64,000 bases of DNA, from contig NZ_AOGX02000024.1 in assembly GCF_000332475.2 (NCBI RefSeq), positions 186,001 to 250,000 on the forward strand, written 5' to 3'. Position numbers and translations under genes: made by a program. Shown here piece by piece: positions 27,431-36,314 of the stretch. The notes under the pieces were generated by a model. It did not search any database, had not been told where the DNA came from, and saw nothing but the letters and a program-made list of their open reading frames with translations. Within the stretch, counting starts at the first letter, position 1, and each line of letters opens with the position of its first letter. The stretch comes from Leptospira yanagawae serovar Saopaulo str. Sao Paulo = ATCC 700523. Its GTDB lineage: Bacteria; Spirochaetota; Leptospiria; Leptospirales; Leptospiraceae.

Positions 27431-28047
27431 ACCATCCATTCTCCTAAATCTAAATTTACTTTCTTGTGGACTTTATAACCAGGTAAAACTGAGCCACCAA
27501 AACCATGATAGGTGATAAGTTTTGTACCTTTCGGACAAAAATACAGAAGTTCCTTCAGAGTCTGTAAATTGTGAAGGAAAAGATTTGCTGACTTTAATTT
27601 TGAATCATCAATCGAATGTGATCCTTTCATCGTTTCATAGAGAGGGTTAAAGAGATAATAATGCGAGTGACCATATGGAAATGATTTAAGGAAATTTTGT
27701 GATTTAAAAGTAACATTCGCCAAATTTAAATTCGTTTTCAGTGTGAGTGCTACTTCCAAAAGTTCGATTCTATCCTCCACGCCGTATATCGGAAATTTAT
27801 TTTTTGTATATTGTGATAAGATAAGACAAAACTTTCCAACACCAGAACCTAAGTCCATGATGGAACTCACACTCTCTTCTTTTAAATAATTCCAGGTATA
27901 TTGGATGACAAGTTCAGGTGTCCACTGGTAAGGAGATAAGGTTTGTAAGGAAACAGGCAATAAGGAATCAAATTGGAAATCTGTCATAGGTTTCCCTACG
28001 CCATCTTTCCCAATGAAACGTAAAAATTGGTTTTTCATTTGTTCCAA
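27415..28047 (-). CDS. SAM-dependent methyltransferase
   Basis: A 210-residue class I methyltransferase-like protein. Motif I is SIMDLGSGVGKFCLILSQY near residues 61-79, followed by the acidic YGVEDR strand end. A YLFNPLYE segment (N-P-x-Y/F in motif IV position) follows near residue 127. Substrate unknown; the pattern with an F-x-N-P motif is seen in some DOT1-like or small-molecule methyltransferases. The start is ATG 28047, with ATG 28038 as alternative. It is divergent from the small gene at 28069. Confidence 0.78.
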   Translation of the reverse strand: MEQMKNQFLRFIGKDGVGKPMTDFQFDSLLPVSLQTLSPYQWTPELVIQYTWNYLKEESVSSIMDLGSGVGKFCLILSQYTKNKFPIYGVEDRIELLEVALTLKTNLNLANVTFKSQNFLKSFPYGHSHYYLFNPLYETMKGSHSIDDSKLKSANLFLHNLQTLKELLYFCPKGTKLITYHGFGGSVLPGYKVHKKVNLDLGEWMVWERV

Positions 28048-28068
28048 CTTGTGTTACAAATTAGAGCA

Positions 28069-28290
28069 ATGGACCAAAAAATACAGTATTTAAACCAAAT
28101 GATCGAGATCATTGATACGAAAGTCTCTATCTTTAAAAAAAATAAGTCCAAACTCCCCCAAGCTGCCTACCAAGCTGAAAAACAAGTCCTCACAAGAACC
28201 ATCCAAGATACCATTCAATTGGCTGAGGAAATCAAACCCCCTCCCTTTTCTCTCATCAATGATCTAAAAACATTGATCAAACAATTGTAG
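28069..28290 (+). CDS. Small helical protein of unknown function
   Basis: A 73-residue acidic-basic helical protein with no recognised family. It contains IQYLNQMIEIIDTKVSIF and a second helix TRTIQDTIQLAEEI, separated by a basic KKNKSKLPQAAY turn, so it could form a two-helix coiled coil. The ribosome site upstream of ATG 28069 is weak (TTAGAG). It is followed by the FAD oxidoreductase gene after 29 bases. Confidence 0.6.
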   Translation: MDQKIQYLNQMIEIIDTKVSIFKKNKSKLPQAAYQAEKQVLTRTIQDTIQLAEEIKPPPFSLINDLKTLIKQL

Positions 28291-28319
28291 TTATCTTTGC
28301 AAAACCTGTCTAACCCTTT

Positions 28320-29432
28320 GTGAAGAATGAAGGTGTAACTTCAAAAACGAAGACAATCGTTGTCGGTGCTGGTCTCACTGGGGCTGCCATTGCCATGGTG
28401 AAACCATTTGTTTCCTTGTATGACAAAGCACACAAACCTGGGGGAAGGGTTTCTACCAAAACAAGTCGCCTGACTGGCGAACGGTTTGATATAGGCGCTA
28501 CCATGTTCCGTGACCATTTAGAAGTGGATTGGATGGGAAAAATTTCAAGTTACAATGTATTTAAAATATGGAAAACCAATGGAATCAAACTGGAAACAAA
28601 ACCAATTTATGATTCAGAAAATTTTTATCCCCTGTTAGGAATGGAATCTATCGTAGAATCCATGTTAAACGGTAATCCAACGAACCAAAGTATGACATTA
28701 AAATCAATATCACGATCGGGAGATGGTATTTGGAACCTAAGTTTCCATTCACATTTGGAAAACCAAACCAAAGTTTTTATGGCAGATCACGTAATCCTGA
28801 CCTTACCAATTCCACAAATGGTAGATATATTGAATCGATCAGAAAAAAATTCGGATTTGGATCGATGGACAAAGTTTTTGGAACCTTATAATGATTACCG
28901 AAAAACATTAGTAAGCTTTTTCTCTTGGAAAAACTGGAGTCCAAACCTGAGTGCCCATGGTTTCAACAATTCCGATGGAATTCCGGTCTCTACCATTCTC
29001 AACCGAGGTGACGATTGGGAATACCAAAGTTGGGAACACATCAAATACCCAAATTCTAATTCGAATGGGAAAAGTTCCAGTTTACTTGTTCAATTTTCCT
29101 CCCTTTTTTCTGAGACCCATTTTGAAACATGGATGGATTCTGATAAACAACCAAATGCGTTTTACAAAGAGTTATTGATCGAAGGATTAAAAGAAAAATG
29201 GTTAGCTCCTCCACCCGATGAAATTTGGAACCATCGATGGAAATTTGCACAATCACAAATGCCATTACTCGGTCGCGAAGGAGCACTGAAACTCGACTCA
29301 GACGAATTTTCAGAGTGGAGGGAGTTATGTAAAAGTACGGGTATCACCATGTTAGGTGATTGGTTTTTTGGTTCTAAATTGGAACGAATTGTTGGTGGAG
29401 TCTATTTTCTAAACCATAATGGATTGTTATGA
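28320..29432 (+). CDS. FAD-dependent oxidoreductase (renalase-like)
   Basis: A 370-residue flavoprotein. The N-terminal Rossmann motif is TIVVGAGLTGAAIA, followed by DKAHKPGGRVSTKTS, the GG-R motif typical of the amine-oxidase/renalase group, and RFDIGATMF. The C-terminus has GDWFFGSKLERIVGG, where the FAD-binding Gly-Asp lies. Substrate not identified. GTG 28320 is the likely start because the FAD motif starts about residue 10. The last six bases overlap the convergent DUF1499 gene. Confidence 0.82.
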   Translation: MKNEGVTSKTKTIVVGAGLTGAAIAMVKPFVSLYDKAHKPGGRVSTKTSRLTGERFDIGATMFRDHLEVDWMGKISSYNVFKIWKTNGIKLETKPIYDSENFYPLLGMESIVESMLNGNPTNQSMTLKSISRSGDGIWNLSFHSHLENQTKVFMADHVILTLPIPQMVDILNRSEKNSDLDRWTKFLEPYNDYRKTLVSFFSWKNWSPNLSAHGFNNSDGIPVSTILNRGDDWEYQSWEHIKYPNSNSNGKSSSLLVQFSSLFSETHFETWMDSDKQPNAFYKELLIEGLKEKWLAPPPDEIWNHRWKFAQSQMPLLGREGALKLDSDEFSEWRELCKSTGITMLGDWFFGSKLERIVGGVYFLNHNGLL

Positions 29433-29939
29433 GCCATCTTCGTTTAAGATTTCACGAAATCGGTTCACTCGCCTTCGATTTGCAAAAACATCCCAGAGCC
29501 CAATCATGGATTGAGAACGCACTTGCACTTCGTTTTTAGATTCGGGAAAGTAAACTTCAACTCTATCAGGAAATCGAAAAACCTTTGTAAAGAAAATAAT
29601 CCGAATGTATTCACCTTCCTTTTCCTCACTGATATAAATATTTTCAGATTCATGAAAATACTTGGCGATTCTTTGGAATGCAATTTCCCTTGAAGTCGTA
29701 TAGGAAATTGGATCAACTTTATGGATAAAATTGTATTTCATACTTTGCGATGAGACACAGTTAGGTGAAGGAGGACATCCACGAAGTTCCCCCTCATCTA
29801 CTCCAGAAAAGGGACTGAGAACACTCATACAACAAATAAAAAAAATACCTAGGGCAGCTTCCATACATCCAGAAACCAAGTGATCTGTTTTTTTACTTGC
29901 AGTTTTTTTCTTACCGAGTAAATTCCATAACCTATGCAA
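29427..29939 (-). CDS. DUF1499-family protein
   Basis: A 170-residue protein with one hydrophobic helix (residues about 25-45) and a C-terminal DUF1499 domain. The diagnostic CPPSPNCVSSQS sequence is near residues 55-66 and the late QSMIGLWDVFANRRRVNRFR (R-S-x-S-x-x-G-x-x-D-x-x-x-N-x-x-R) is the second hallmark. Function is unknown. It starts within the first bases of the divergent hydrolase gene (29934) and overlaps it by six bases. Confidence 0.85.
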   Translation of the reverse strand: MHRLWNLLGKKKTASKKTDHLVSGCMEAALGIFFICCMSVLSPFSGVDEGELRGCPPSPNCVSSQSMKYNFIHKVDPISYTTSREIAFQRIAKYFHESENIYISEEKEGEYIRIIFFTKVFRFPDRVEVYFPESKNEVQVRSQSMIGLWDVFANRRRVNRFREILNEDGS

Positions 29940-30818
29940 CGAACGTTTAAACTCACTTCCATCGTTTTGTTTTTTAGTCTCATCCTAGTTTTCGCAGTGG
30001 CTTATTACTTTTCCGGGCTTGTCATGTATCCCAAAGTTCGTTGTAACCCTGACCACCATGTCTTTTGCACAGGTCCGAATGAATTGGGTTTGGAGTTTGA
30101 GGAAGTGGCAATCACCACGGAAGACAAATTGAACCTTGTTAGTTACTGGATACCCGCCAAACAAAAGAAAGGTTCTATTTTAATGGTGCATGGTCATGGA
30201 GGCCAAAGGAATGAAGGTCTTCGTTTTGCCAAAAGTTTACAGGAAGCAGGTTTCAATTTACTTTTGCTAAGCCTTCGCAGAAACCATGATGGATATGCAA
30301 CTATGGGTGGACTGGAACAAAAAGATGTGGATGCAGCACTTCAGTTTTTAAAAGAAAAAGGGGAGACAAAAATAGGAATTTTTGGTTTTTCTATGGGATC
30401 GGCAACTAGCATCATTGCTATGGCAAACCATTCAGAAATCAAAGCAGGTCTTTTTAGCAGTGGTTACACGAAGGCCATGGATGTACTCATTGAATCTGCA
30501 AAACGTGATTTTGGAATTCCTTATTACCCTCTCCTTCCTGTTGTGAAAATGGTTTTGGATTATCGCACAGGTATCGATATGGATTCGGTTCGTCCCATTG
30601 ATTCCATTGCTAACATCCACCCAAGGCCCATCGCCATCTTCCATTGTAAGAAAGATGATTATGTGGATTACCACCACGCAGAAGATCTTTATGCAAAAGC
30701 TGGGGAACCCAAAAGTTTATGGGCACCTGAGTGCAATCGACATGAAAGGATTTGGAATTTTTCTCCCAAAGAAGCAGAATCGAGAGCGGTAGGCTTTTTT
30801 AAAACGAATTTAAAGTAG
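29934..30818 (+). CDS. Alpha/beta hydrolase
   Basis: A 294-residue alpha/beta hydrolase with an N-terminal hydrophobic signal anchor (SIVLFFSLILVFAVAYYFSGLVMY). The oxyanion HGHGG motif lies near residue 88, the nucleophile is Ser in GFSMGS near residue 146, the acidic residue lies in CKKDDYVD and the His in CNRHERIW. Substrate unknown; the architecture matches the membrane-anchored serine hydrolases of the YqkD/dienelactone-like group. It is divergent from the DUF1499 gene. Confidence 0.82.
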   Translation: MQRTFKLTSIVLFFSLILVFAVAYYFSGLVMYPKVRCNPDHHVFCTGPNELGLEFEEVAITTEDKLNLVSYWIPAKQKKGSILMVHGHGGQRNEGLRFAKSLQEAGFNLLLLSLRRNHDGYATMGGLEQKDVDAALQFLKEKGETKIGIFGFSMGSATSIIAMANHSEIKAGLFSSGYTKAMDVLIESAKRDFGIPYYPLLPVVKMVLDYRTGIDMDSVRPIDSIANIHPRPIAIFHCKKDDYVDYHHAEDLYAKAGEPKSLWAPECNRHERIWNFSPKEAESRAVGFFKTNLK

Positions 30819-31484
30819 AAATCGATTTCGAAATAGGAAGGCAAGAATCAACAATGGATGAGATTTGAATCTTTTAGCATCAAGCGATTCCGAATTGTTG
30901 TTTCTTGTTTCCACGAAAATGGCCTTTTGCTTTTTCCATTTAGATTGGACATTACGTCCACCTATCCTTAAGATGATCTAGAATTACCGAGCCAACCAGA
31001 AACATCGAAACCTGTACCCCAATTTTCAATCGCCAACACTGAATCAGAAACAATTTAAGATTGGCTGAATAGCATTGAAGCATTTGGATCATTGGCGGAA
31101 GTGATACTCAAACAATCGTGTTTTTAAGTTGGAAAACTACCAATTCCTAGCGATGAAAATCAATTTAACAAAGCCAATTGTTAAGGAATTAGTTCAAATC
31201 TCATGGAATGCTAACTATGGTTACTGAAATGAGTTTCAATCACCAAAGAGACATACCTTTCAAAGTTTTTTTTCACAAAGCAGACACTGATTTTACTAAA
31301 TTAGAGAATGATAATTCTATTGATATCTGAAGGGCACAAGTCAATATTTAGAAAATGATCCTTTAACAAGGAAATATGATAAAAAATTGAAATGCCTTTG
31401 GAATGCTTAAAAAATTCAAATTCAAACGATTTCACAAAGTAGTAACATAACAAAAGAAATTAAATATCTCGGAGAACCAATATT
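30819..31484. other. Gene-poor AT-rich region of 0.67 kb
   Basis: No open frame of useful length with a start is visible on either strand. A short minus-strand stretch (around 30970-31120) translates into 20-25-residue segments without stops in two frames, which could be decayed coding sequence. No tRNA, terminator with T-tract or repeat was recognised. It leads into the lipoprotein gene and IS region, so it may be remnant accessory DNA. Confidence 0.4.
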
Positions 31485-31979
31485 ATGAAACAATCGATTC
31501 TTATTCTTTTGATATCATTTACAAGCTACTCATGTACAGGACTCACAAGACTTTTGGACAATGATGACAATAATACTGATCAATATATTGCTTTTGCATT
31601 ATATCAATATCTCCTATCTGCACCTGGAATTTGTCCAACAGTAGATTTAACGTTAGAAAAGGGAACAAATTACCCTTTAACGCTATCTACATCGAGTTCG
31701 GTAATTTTTAATATTTCATCTACCAATAATTTACCTCCACCCAATCAGAGCAGAAGTTATTTTCTTGTAGTAACAAAAGATGCAACTACAAGTATTGAGT
31801 TTTCAACATTTAGACTTTGTGATGTAAACCGAAGGGGTCCAACCCTTTCCTCACCAGAAACATCAACGGCAACTGAATTACGATATCGCCTTGAAATGAA
31901 TGATGTTAGAACCTTAACAAATGCTTTTTACCTGAAATTGATCTCTGGAGATGCATCCATTTCCATTCGGCAGGAATAA
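31485..31979 (+). CDS. Predicted lipoprotein of unknown function
   Basis: A 164-residue protein with a lipoprotein signal peptide (MKQSILILLISFTSYSC, lipid Cys17) and a Thr/Ser/Asn-rich mature part. Beta-strand-like patterns alternate in YPLTLSTSSSVIFNISS and YFLVVTKDATTSIEFSTF. An upstream GGAG gives a ribosome site. No family recognised. Base composition is more AT-rich than the surrounding core genes, and the gene sits in the accessory segment beside IS remains, so acquisition is possible. Confidence 0.65.
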   Translation: MKQSILILLISFTSYSCTGLTRLLDNDDNNTDQYIAFALYQYLLSAPGICPTVDLTLEKGTNYPLTLSTSSSVIFNISSTNNLPPPNQSRSYFLVVTKDATTSIEFSTFRLCDVNRRGPTLSSPETSTATELRYRLEMNDVRTLTNAFYLKLISGDASISIRQE

Positions 31980-31981
31980 TC

Positions 31982-32074
31982 ATGAAAAAATCTTTATTGA
32001 TAATCAATTTGTCTTACTTTCCAAATCATACCAGTCAATGCGAAAGGAATCCCTTGCAGGTGAATTGCAAATGA
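31982..32074 (+). pseudogene. Possible truncated start of an exported protein
   Basis: ATG 31982 begins a 30-codon frame starting MKKSLLIINLSYFP, like the beginning of a lipoprotein signal, and stops at 32074. It follows the lipoprotein gene by two bases. The downstream part may have been lost when the transposase fragment arrived. Weak evidence. Confidence 0.2.
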
Positions 32075-32121
32075 GAAAGACAAAACTTTTTTGCCTTTCT
32101 TTGGTTCCGCACCAGGCTATA

Positions 32122-32519
32122 TAGAAGAAACCATCCCAAAGAATGTAACCCTTTTTACAGACGAGGGATACAAATTTATATGGGATAGACCTAACCATAA
32201 ATCTGTGAATCATTCGAAGAAAAGTAATGACCCCAGATACAATATGAGCCGTGAACGTTGGGTAAGTAAGGATGGTGTGAGTTCCAATGGTGCGGAAGCT
32301 AGGAACAACATATTGAAGCAGAGTTTCCGTTCGTATGGATACATCTCTCCGAAGTGGAGTCAACTGGCATTGAATGAGTTAAGTTTTCTTGGGAATGTAA
32401 GGTTTGTGCCAGAACTGAAGGATTTACTGACTTTTGGGGGTTCTAAAACTGTTGGCTTTGGTGATTTCCTCTGCTCGAAGGGGGACTCGCCCTCTCCGCT
32501 GCCTTTCCATCCTGGCTAG
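32122..32519 (+). pseudogene. Truncated IS1595-like transposase
   Basis: Bases 32122-32489 align without gaps with 33482-33849 of the full-length transposase downstream (by eye around 90% identity). Only the C-terminal third remains: it keeps the second catalytic Asp in FTDEGY, HKSVNHSKK and the NGAEARNNILK motif, but lacks the zinc ribbon and the first Asp. The join to unrelated sequence occurs at about 32121. After the shared 18 bases of tRNA-like tail (32472-32489) the frame runs on into GC-rich sequence and stops at 32519. Confidence 0.85.
32472..32489 (+). repeat. Copy of the tRNA-Leu 3' tail (copy A)
   Basis: TGCTCGAAGGGGGACTCG is identical to the 18 bases at 33832-33849, which are the complement of the 3' end of tRNA-Leu(GAG). 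It marks the right end of the truncated transposase copy. Confidence 0.8.
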
Positions 32520-32669
32520 GCATCGCTCCGAGGCACGGTTTTCCTCGTCGCCTCCCATCCAGGTCGGCTCTTTCGTATAATTGCTCTCTATGGGTCGCAA
32601 CTATACGACTCGGTAAACTGTTCGAGTTGAAAGATCTTTTTCTAATGATTGTTTTGTGGGGATAATTTC
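32490..32669. other. GC-rich structured spacer between IS copies
   Basis: A 180-base segment without a gene. It is clearly richer in GC at its left part (32490-32575) and contains several dyads: CGAGG/CCTCG around 32538-32560, an 11-bp near-perfect stem CGTATAATTGC with GCAACTATACG around 32575-32611, and ACTCG/CGAGT at about 32610-32630. On the minus strand two similar stretches (CTGGATGGGAGGC and CAGGATGGAAAGGC) look like diverged direct repeats. It could be a small repeat element or decayed RNA-coding DNA. Confidence 0.5.
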
Positions 32670-33927
32670 TGCTCGAAGGGAACCTATCACCAAAGACCCC
32701 AATCCTTCATATAGAAACTCACAATTCTTCTTCTCTCCCTTCCTTCCTAAGTTCACTAGAACTACTTATACAAAACCTACTAAGAACCTCTCTCCTCTAG
32801 ACAATGAACAGATCAAAAGAGAATACACTCTTAGAACTCTCTCTATCCTGAGCACAATCTATCCCAAAAGATGCCACTGCCCTAAGTCCCTAGAGAACCC
32901 TACCCTCAACTTCTTAAGACTAAAAGGGAAAGAATCCATAGCTAGATGTTCTCACTGCCACAAACAAATCAGCATCACAGCAAACACACCCTTCCAAAAC
33001 ATCAAGTTACCCCTTGCCTATATCTCCTACACAATCCAAGACCAAATCTTACAATACCCAAAGACTATGACCTCCAAAGAGATCGCAAGAAAACTTGGAC
33101 TTCCATATAAGACAGCTTACTACTTACGCAAGAGAATCCAGGTATTCTTCTCACATCTCAATGAAACACTCAGGGAACAATTATACAAAGAACTAGAAGA
33201 ATCCTCTAAAAACTTCAGACTACCAAAGGAAGGTGACCTCAAGGAAACCCTTAAAAATCAGCCTGTTGCAGTCGCTGACTCAGTGGTGTTATACTCCTCA
33301 AGCCTTAGAGCCAACAAACATAGATCCAGAAGATTCAAGGGAGGAACTGCATCCATCTATGCTTCGAATTCCATAGGAGGACACCAGATCGGAACCCTTG
33401 TTCATACGATTGGCATCAACGGCGGTATGACTTTCTACAAATCGATTCCTTTGAATAACCAACACTACCTTGAAAAGGACTTAGAAGAAACCATCCCAAA
33501 GAATGTAACACTTTTTACAGATGAAGGGTATGGATTCCTATGGGATAGACCCAACCATAAGTCAGTGAATCACTCGAAGAAATCAAATGATCCTAGATAC
33601 AATATGAGTCGTGAACGTTGGGTAAGTAAGGAAGGAGTGAGTTCCAATGGTGCGGAGGCAAGGAACAATATTTTGAAGCAAAATTTCCGTTCGTATGGAT
33701 ATATCTCTCCGAAGTGGAGTCAACTGGCTCTGAATGAGTTAAGTTTTCTAGGAAATGTAAGGTTTGTGCCTGAACTGAAGGATTTACTGACTTTGGCGGG
33801 ATCTAAAACTGTGAGCTTGGGTGATTTCCACTGCTCGAAGGGGGACTCGAACCCCCACACCTTGCGGCACTACCACCTCAAAGTAGCGTGTCTACCAATT
33901 CCACCATCCGAGCGGGTGTGTATGTAG
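32656..33927 (+). CDS. IS1595-like transposase (zinc ribbon + DDE domain)
   Basis: A 423-residue transposase of the IS1595 (ISXO2-like) type. The N-terminal zinc ribbon has CHCPKSL...CSHCHKQISITANTPF, then a helix-turn-helix-like TSKEIARKLGLPYKTAYYLRKRI. The RNase-H-like domain has Asp208 (VAVADSVVL), Asp289 (LFTDEGYG), a VNHSKK His and Glu334 (NGAEARNN). The frame looks intact and may be functional. The GTG 32656 start is uncertain; there is no ATG before the zinc ribbon. The last 30 codons are read through the antisense strand of tRNA-Leu, so the real C-terminus of the ancestral protein probably ended earlier or elsewhere. Confidence 0.85.
   Translation: MGIISARREPITKDPNPSYRNSQFFFSPFLPKFTRTTYTKPTKNLSPLDNEQIKREYTLRTLSILSTIYPKRCHCPKSLENPTLNFLRLKGKESIARCSHCHKQISITANTPFQNIKLPLAYISYTIQDQILQYPKTMTSKEIARKLGLPYKTAYYLRKRIQVFFSHLNETLREQLYKELEESSKNFRLPKEGDLKETLKNQPVAVADSVVLYSSSLRANKHRSRRFKGGTASIYASNSIGGHQIGTLVHTIGINGGMTFYKSIPLNNQHYLEKDLEETIPKNVTLFTDEGYGFLWDRPNHKSVNHSKKSNDPRYNMSRERWVSKEGVSSNGAEARNNILKQNFRSYGYISPKWSQLALNELSFLGNVRFVPELKDLLTLAGSKTVSLGDFHCSKGDSNPHTLRHYHLKVACLPIPPSERVCM
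32670..32680 (+). repeat. Left direct repeat of the full IS copy (copy B)
   Basis: TGCTCGAAGGG matches 33832-33842 at the tRNA 3' end. Inside these repeats the element ends look like imperfect inverted repeats (AACCTATCACCAAAG on the left; GTGGAAATCACCCAAG as reverse complement of the right end). Confidence 0.6.
33832..33913 (-). tRNA. tRNA-Leu (anticodon GAG)
   Basis: On the minus strand the sequence begins GCTCGGATGGTGGAATTGGT and folds as a class II tRNA. The acceptor GCTCGGA pairs with TTCGAGC (one G-T), followed by discriminator A. The anticodon loop is TTGAGGT between CTACT and GGTAG, giving anticodon GAG. A long variable arm (about GTGCCGCAAGGTGT) and a T-arm with GGGGG-TTCGAGT-CCCCC follow. 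CCA is not encoded. The 3' end coincides with the right direct repeat of the IS copy. Confidence 0.93.
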
Positions 33928-33930
33928 GAC

Positions 33931-33958
33931 AGGTTAGGAAAACGGGTTCTTTCGTCAA
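33931..33958 (-). promoter_or_regulatory. Candidate promoter of tRNA-Leu
   Basis: On the minus strand TTGACG (33958-33953) and TAACCT (33936-33931) are 16 bases apart and end 18 bases before the tRNA 5' end, the expected arrangement for a sigma-70 promoter. Confidence 0.4.
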
Positions 33959-34016
33959 GGACATGAATTTTCTCTTGTCACTGCGACTCTAAATTCGGTA
34001 GGTTGTAGGGGCAAGT

Positions 34017-34655
34017 ATGCAAGTATCCGATCTTACATTTCGATTCAAATTACTTTTTCTAGGGTTCTTATCCCCAGTCTTCATAACGTTAGGACTGCTA
34101 TTTTCTGCACCATATTGGCTTAGTTCTAGTGAACCTTACCATAAATCAGATGTTGCCGTCCTTGAAATCACTGACAACCCTCCCACAATCAAAAATTTAA
34201 AAGCAATTGCATCCTTATATACAAAATCTGATTTCAAGAAACTAATCCTTGTTAGCAAGGAAGATAAAACACAAAACCAATTGATTGGCCCCTTTGAAAT
34301 GGATAAAAAAACCAAAGAAATCCTGATTTCCAATGGAATTCCTGGGTCCCAAATTGCAACGGTTTTGATCCCCATATCCAAAATGGGTGACACGGACGAG
34401 GCATCGAAAAACCTATTAAAAATAGCTGTTTCTGACAACTTAGGGTCAATTTTACTTCTGACACGAGAGTTCGAAAAACGTCGTGTTCTGAATATATACA
34501 AAAAAACACTAACCAGTTTGCCCGTGAAGGTCACAGCGTACAGTTTTCCCTCTGAAGTTTCTCATTCGAATTGGTTTTTGTCGGAATCGGGTGTAAAAGA
34601 AATTTCAATCGAATTCGTACGTTATATTTATTCTTACATTAGAGGTATCCTATAA
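34017..34655 (+). CDS. YdcF/ElyC-like (DUF218) membrane-anchored protein
   Basis: A 212-residue protein with an N-terminal membrane helix (residues about 12-35) followed by a domain resembling YdcF/SanA/ElyC (DUF218): a VAVLEITDN strand, a [10 protein letters not shown] strand, then [22 protein letters not shown] and a [23 protein letters not shown] motif, where family members bind a nucleotide-like ligand. Family members act in envelope polysaccharide or vancomycin-barrier functions. Separated from lysS by one base, so cotranscribed. Confidence 0.65.
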   Translation: MQVSDLTFRFKLLFLGFLSPVFITLGLLFSAPYWLSSSEPYHKSDVAVLEITDNPPTIKNLKAIASLYTKSDFKKLILVSKEDKTQNQLIGPFEMDKKTKEILISNGIPGSQIATVLIPISKMGDTDEASKNLLKIAVSDNLGSILLLTREFEKRRVLNIYKKTLTSLPVKVTAYSFPSEVSHSNWFLSESGVKEISIEFVRYIYSYIRGIL

Positions 34656-34656
34656 C

Positions 34657-36150
34657 ATGGATGAAATCAAAGATTCAAACGAACTCATAGAACAACGAAT
34701 TCAAAAAATAAACGATTTAAAAACAAAAGGAATCAATCCATACCCTCTCCGTTTTTTTCCAGATTCTAATTCAAAACAACTCCTCGAAAGTTTTGATCCA
34801 AACAATGCTGAAAAAAAATCGTTTAAACTTGGTGGCCGTTTGCATGCCAAACGTGTGATGGGGAAAGCAAGTTTTGCACATTTAAAAGATGCAGAAGGTC
34901 TCATCCAATTGTATGCAACTCGTGATGACTTGGGAGAAGAAAATTACTCAGTTTTCAAATCTCTTGACCTCGGCGATTGGATTGGAATTGAAGGTTGGCT
35001 TTTCCAAACACAGAAAGGAGAGACCACACTCCACTTAACGAACGTTCAATTGCTTGCTAAATGTATCCGACCCCTTCCCGTAGTCAAAGAAAAAGACGGT
35101 GTTGTTTATGATGCATTTTCAGATGTTGAACAAAGATATCGGATGCGATATGTAGACCTCGTTGTAAATGAAAACGTTCGTGAAACATTTAAGATGCGTT
35201 CACGGATCATTTCTGAAATTCGTAAGTTTTTAACGAATGAAGGTTTTTTGGAAGTAGAAACTCCGATGATGCAACCCATCGCAGGTGGTGCTGCCGCAAG
35301 GCCTTTTGTGACCCACCACAACACACTTGATATGGAACTTTTTTTACGAATTGCTCCAGAACTCTATCTGAAACGCCTCATTGTAGGTGGAATGGACCGA
35401 GTGTTTGAGCTAAATCGAAACTTTCGAAATGAAGGAATCTCCACAAAACACAATCCAGAATTTACGATGATGGAAGCCTATATGGCGTTTGGTGATATGG
35501 AGACAATGTTATCACTTACAGAAAGGATGATTGTTTCCGTAGCCAGTGCCATTGGCAAAGGATTGAAGTTTGCATATGGAAAAGACCAAATTGACCTCAC
35601 TCCTCCATGGAAACGTGTGAAATACATCGATATTATCAAAGAATATTCCGGAATCGATTTTAGCCAAATGACTGATGTCAAAGAAGCTATTGAAAAGGCA
35701 AAAACCAAAGGTGTGGATTCATCTGATTCTGTTTCCATTTGGAAAGTATGTGATGATGTTTTTAGTTCTCTCGTAGAACCTCATCTCATCCAACCAATCT
35801 TTATCACTGATTTTCCAAAGGAACTATCCCCTCTTGCAAAATCCAGGGAAGACGATCCAAAATACGTGGAACGATTTGAACCCTATGTCGCAGGACGTGA
35901 GATCGGAAACGCCTTTACTGAGTTAAACGATCCATTTGACCAAAGGGAACGTTTTGAAGAACAAGTGAAACAAAGGGAAGCTGGGGATGATGAAGCCTTT
36001 ATGATGGACGATGATTACATCCGTGCATTAGAATATGGTTTACCTCCAACCGGTGGTCTTGGGATTGGAATTGATCGACTTGTGATGTTACTGACAGATT
36101 CTCATTCCATCCGTGATACAATTCTATTCCCACTGATGAGACCTGAATAA
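34657..36150 (+). CDS. lysS: Lysyl-tRNA synthetase, class II
   Basis: The 497-residue length and motifs fit class II LysRS, which charges tRNA-Lys. An N-terminal OB-fold anticodon-binding domain (residues about 45-150; [20 protein letters not shown]) precedes the catalytic core with motif 1 ([21 protein letters not shown]), motif 2 ([20 protein letters not shown]) and motif 3 ([12 protein letters not shown]). The start ATG 34657 follows the stop of the YdcF-like gene. A terminator hairpin lies after the stop. Confidence 0.96.
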   Translation: MDEIKDSNELIEQRIQKINDLKTKGINPYPLRFFPDSNSKQLLESFDPNNAEKKSFKLGGRLHAKRVMGKASFAHLKDAEGLIQLYATRDDLGEENYSVFKSLDLGDWIGIEGWLFQTQKGETTLHLTNVQLLAKCIRPLPVVKEKDGVVYDAFSDVEQRYRMRYVDLVVNENVRETFKMRSRIISEIRKFLTNEGFLEVETPMMQPIAGGAAARPFVTHHNTLDMELFLRIAPELYLKRLIVGGMDRVFELNRNFRNEGISTKHNPEFTMMEAYMAFGDMETMLSLTERMIVSVASAIGKGLKFAYGKDQIDLTPPWKRVKYIDIIKEYSGIDFSQMTDVKEAIEKAKTKGVDSSDSVSIWKVCDDVFSSLVEPHLIQPIFITDFPKELSPLAKSREDDPKYVERFEPYVAGREIGNAFTELNDPFDQRERFEEQVKQREAGDDEAFMMDDDYIRALEYGLPPTGGLGIGIDRLVMLLTDSHSIRDTILFPLMRPE

Positions 36151-36182
36151 TTTCCCATCAAATCTTATGACATGAACAAAAG

Positions 36183-36217
36183 ACCTCTCCCAACCAAATG
36201 ATTACGGAGAGGTTTTT
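36183..36217 (+). terminator. Terminator after lysS
   Basis: ACCTCTCC (36183-36190) pairs with GGAGAGGT (36206-36213) across a 15-base loop and is followed by a T-run ending near 36217. Confidence 0.6.
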
Positions 36218-36314
36218 TGATTTTGAAATGGATTGCCTTTCTGAAAGATTACTACGAGCGAAGTGAATCTTTCCGCGGAATTTGAAAGAATGTAAATTCC
36301 ACGGTAAAAAAAGC

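Noticed and set aside
30970..31120. Minus-strand peptide-like segments in the gene-poor region
   Set aside because: Short stop-free stretches in two frames with no start or recognisable motif; could be chance.
36243..36300. Two small hairpins between lysS terminator and lipoprotein gene
   Set aside because: Stems of 8 and 7 bp without T-tract or repeats elsewhere in the window; meaning not supported, mentioned only in the lipoprotein entry.
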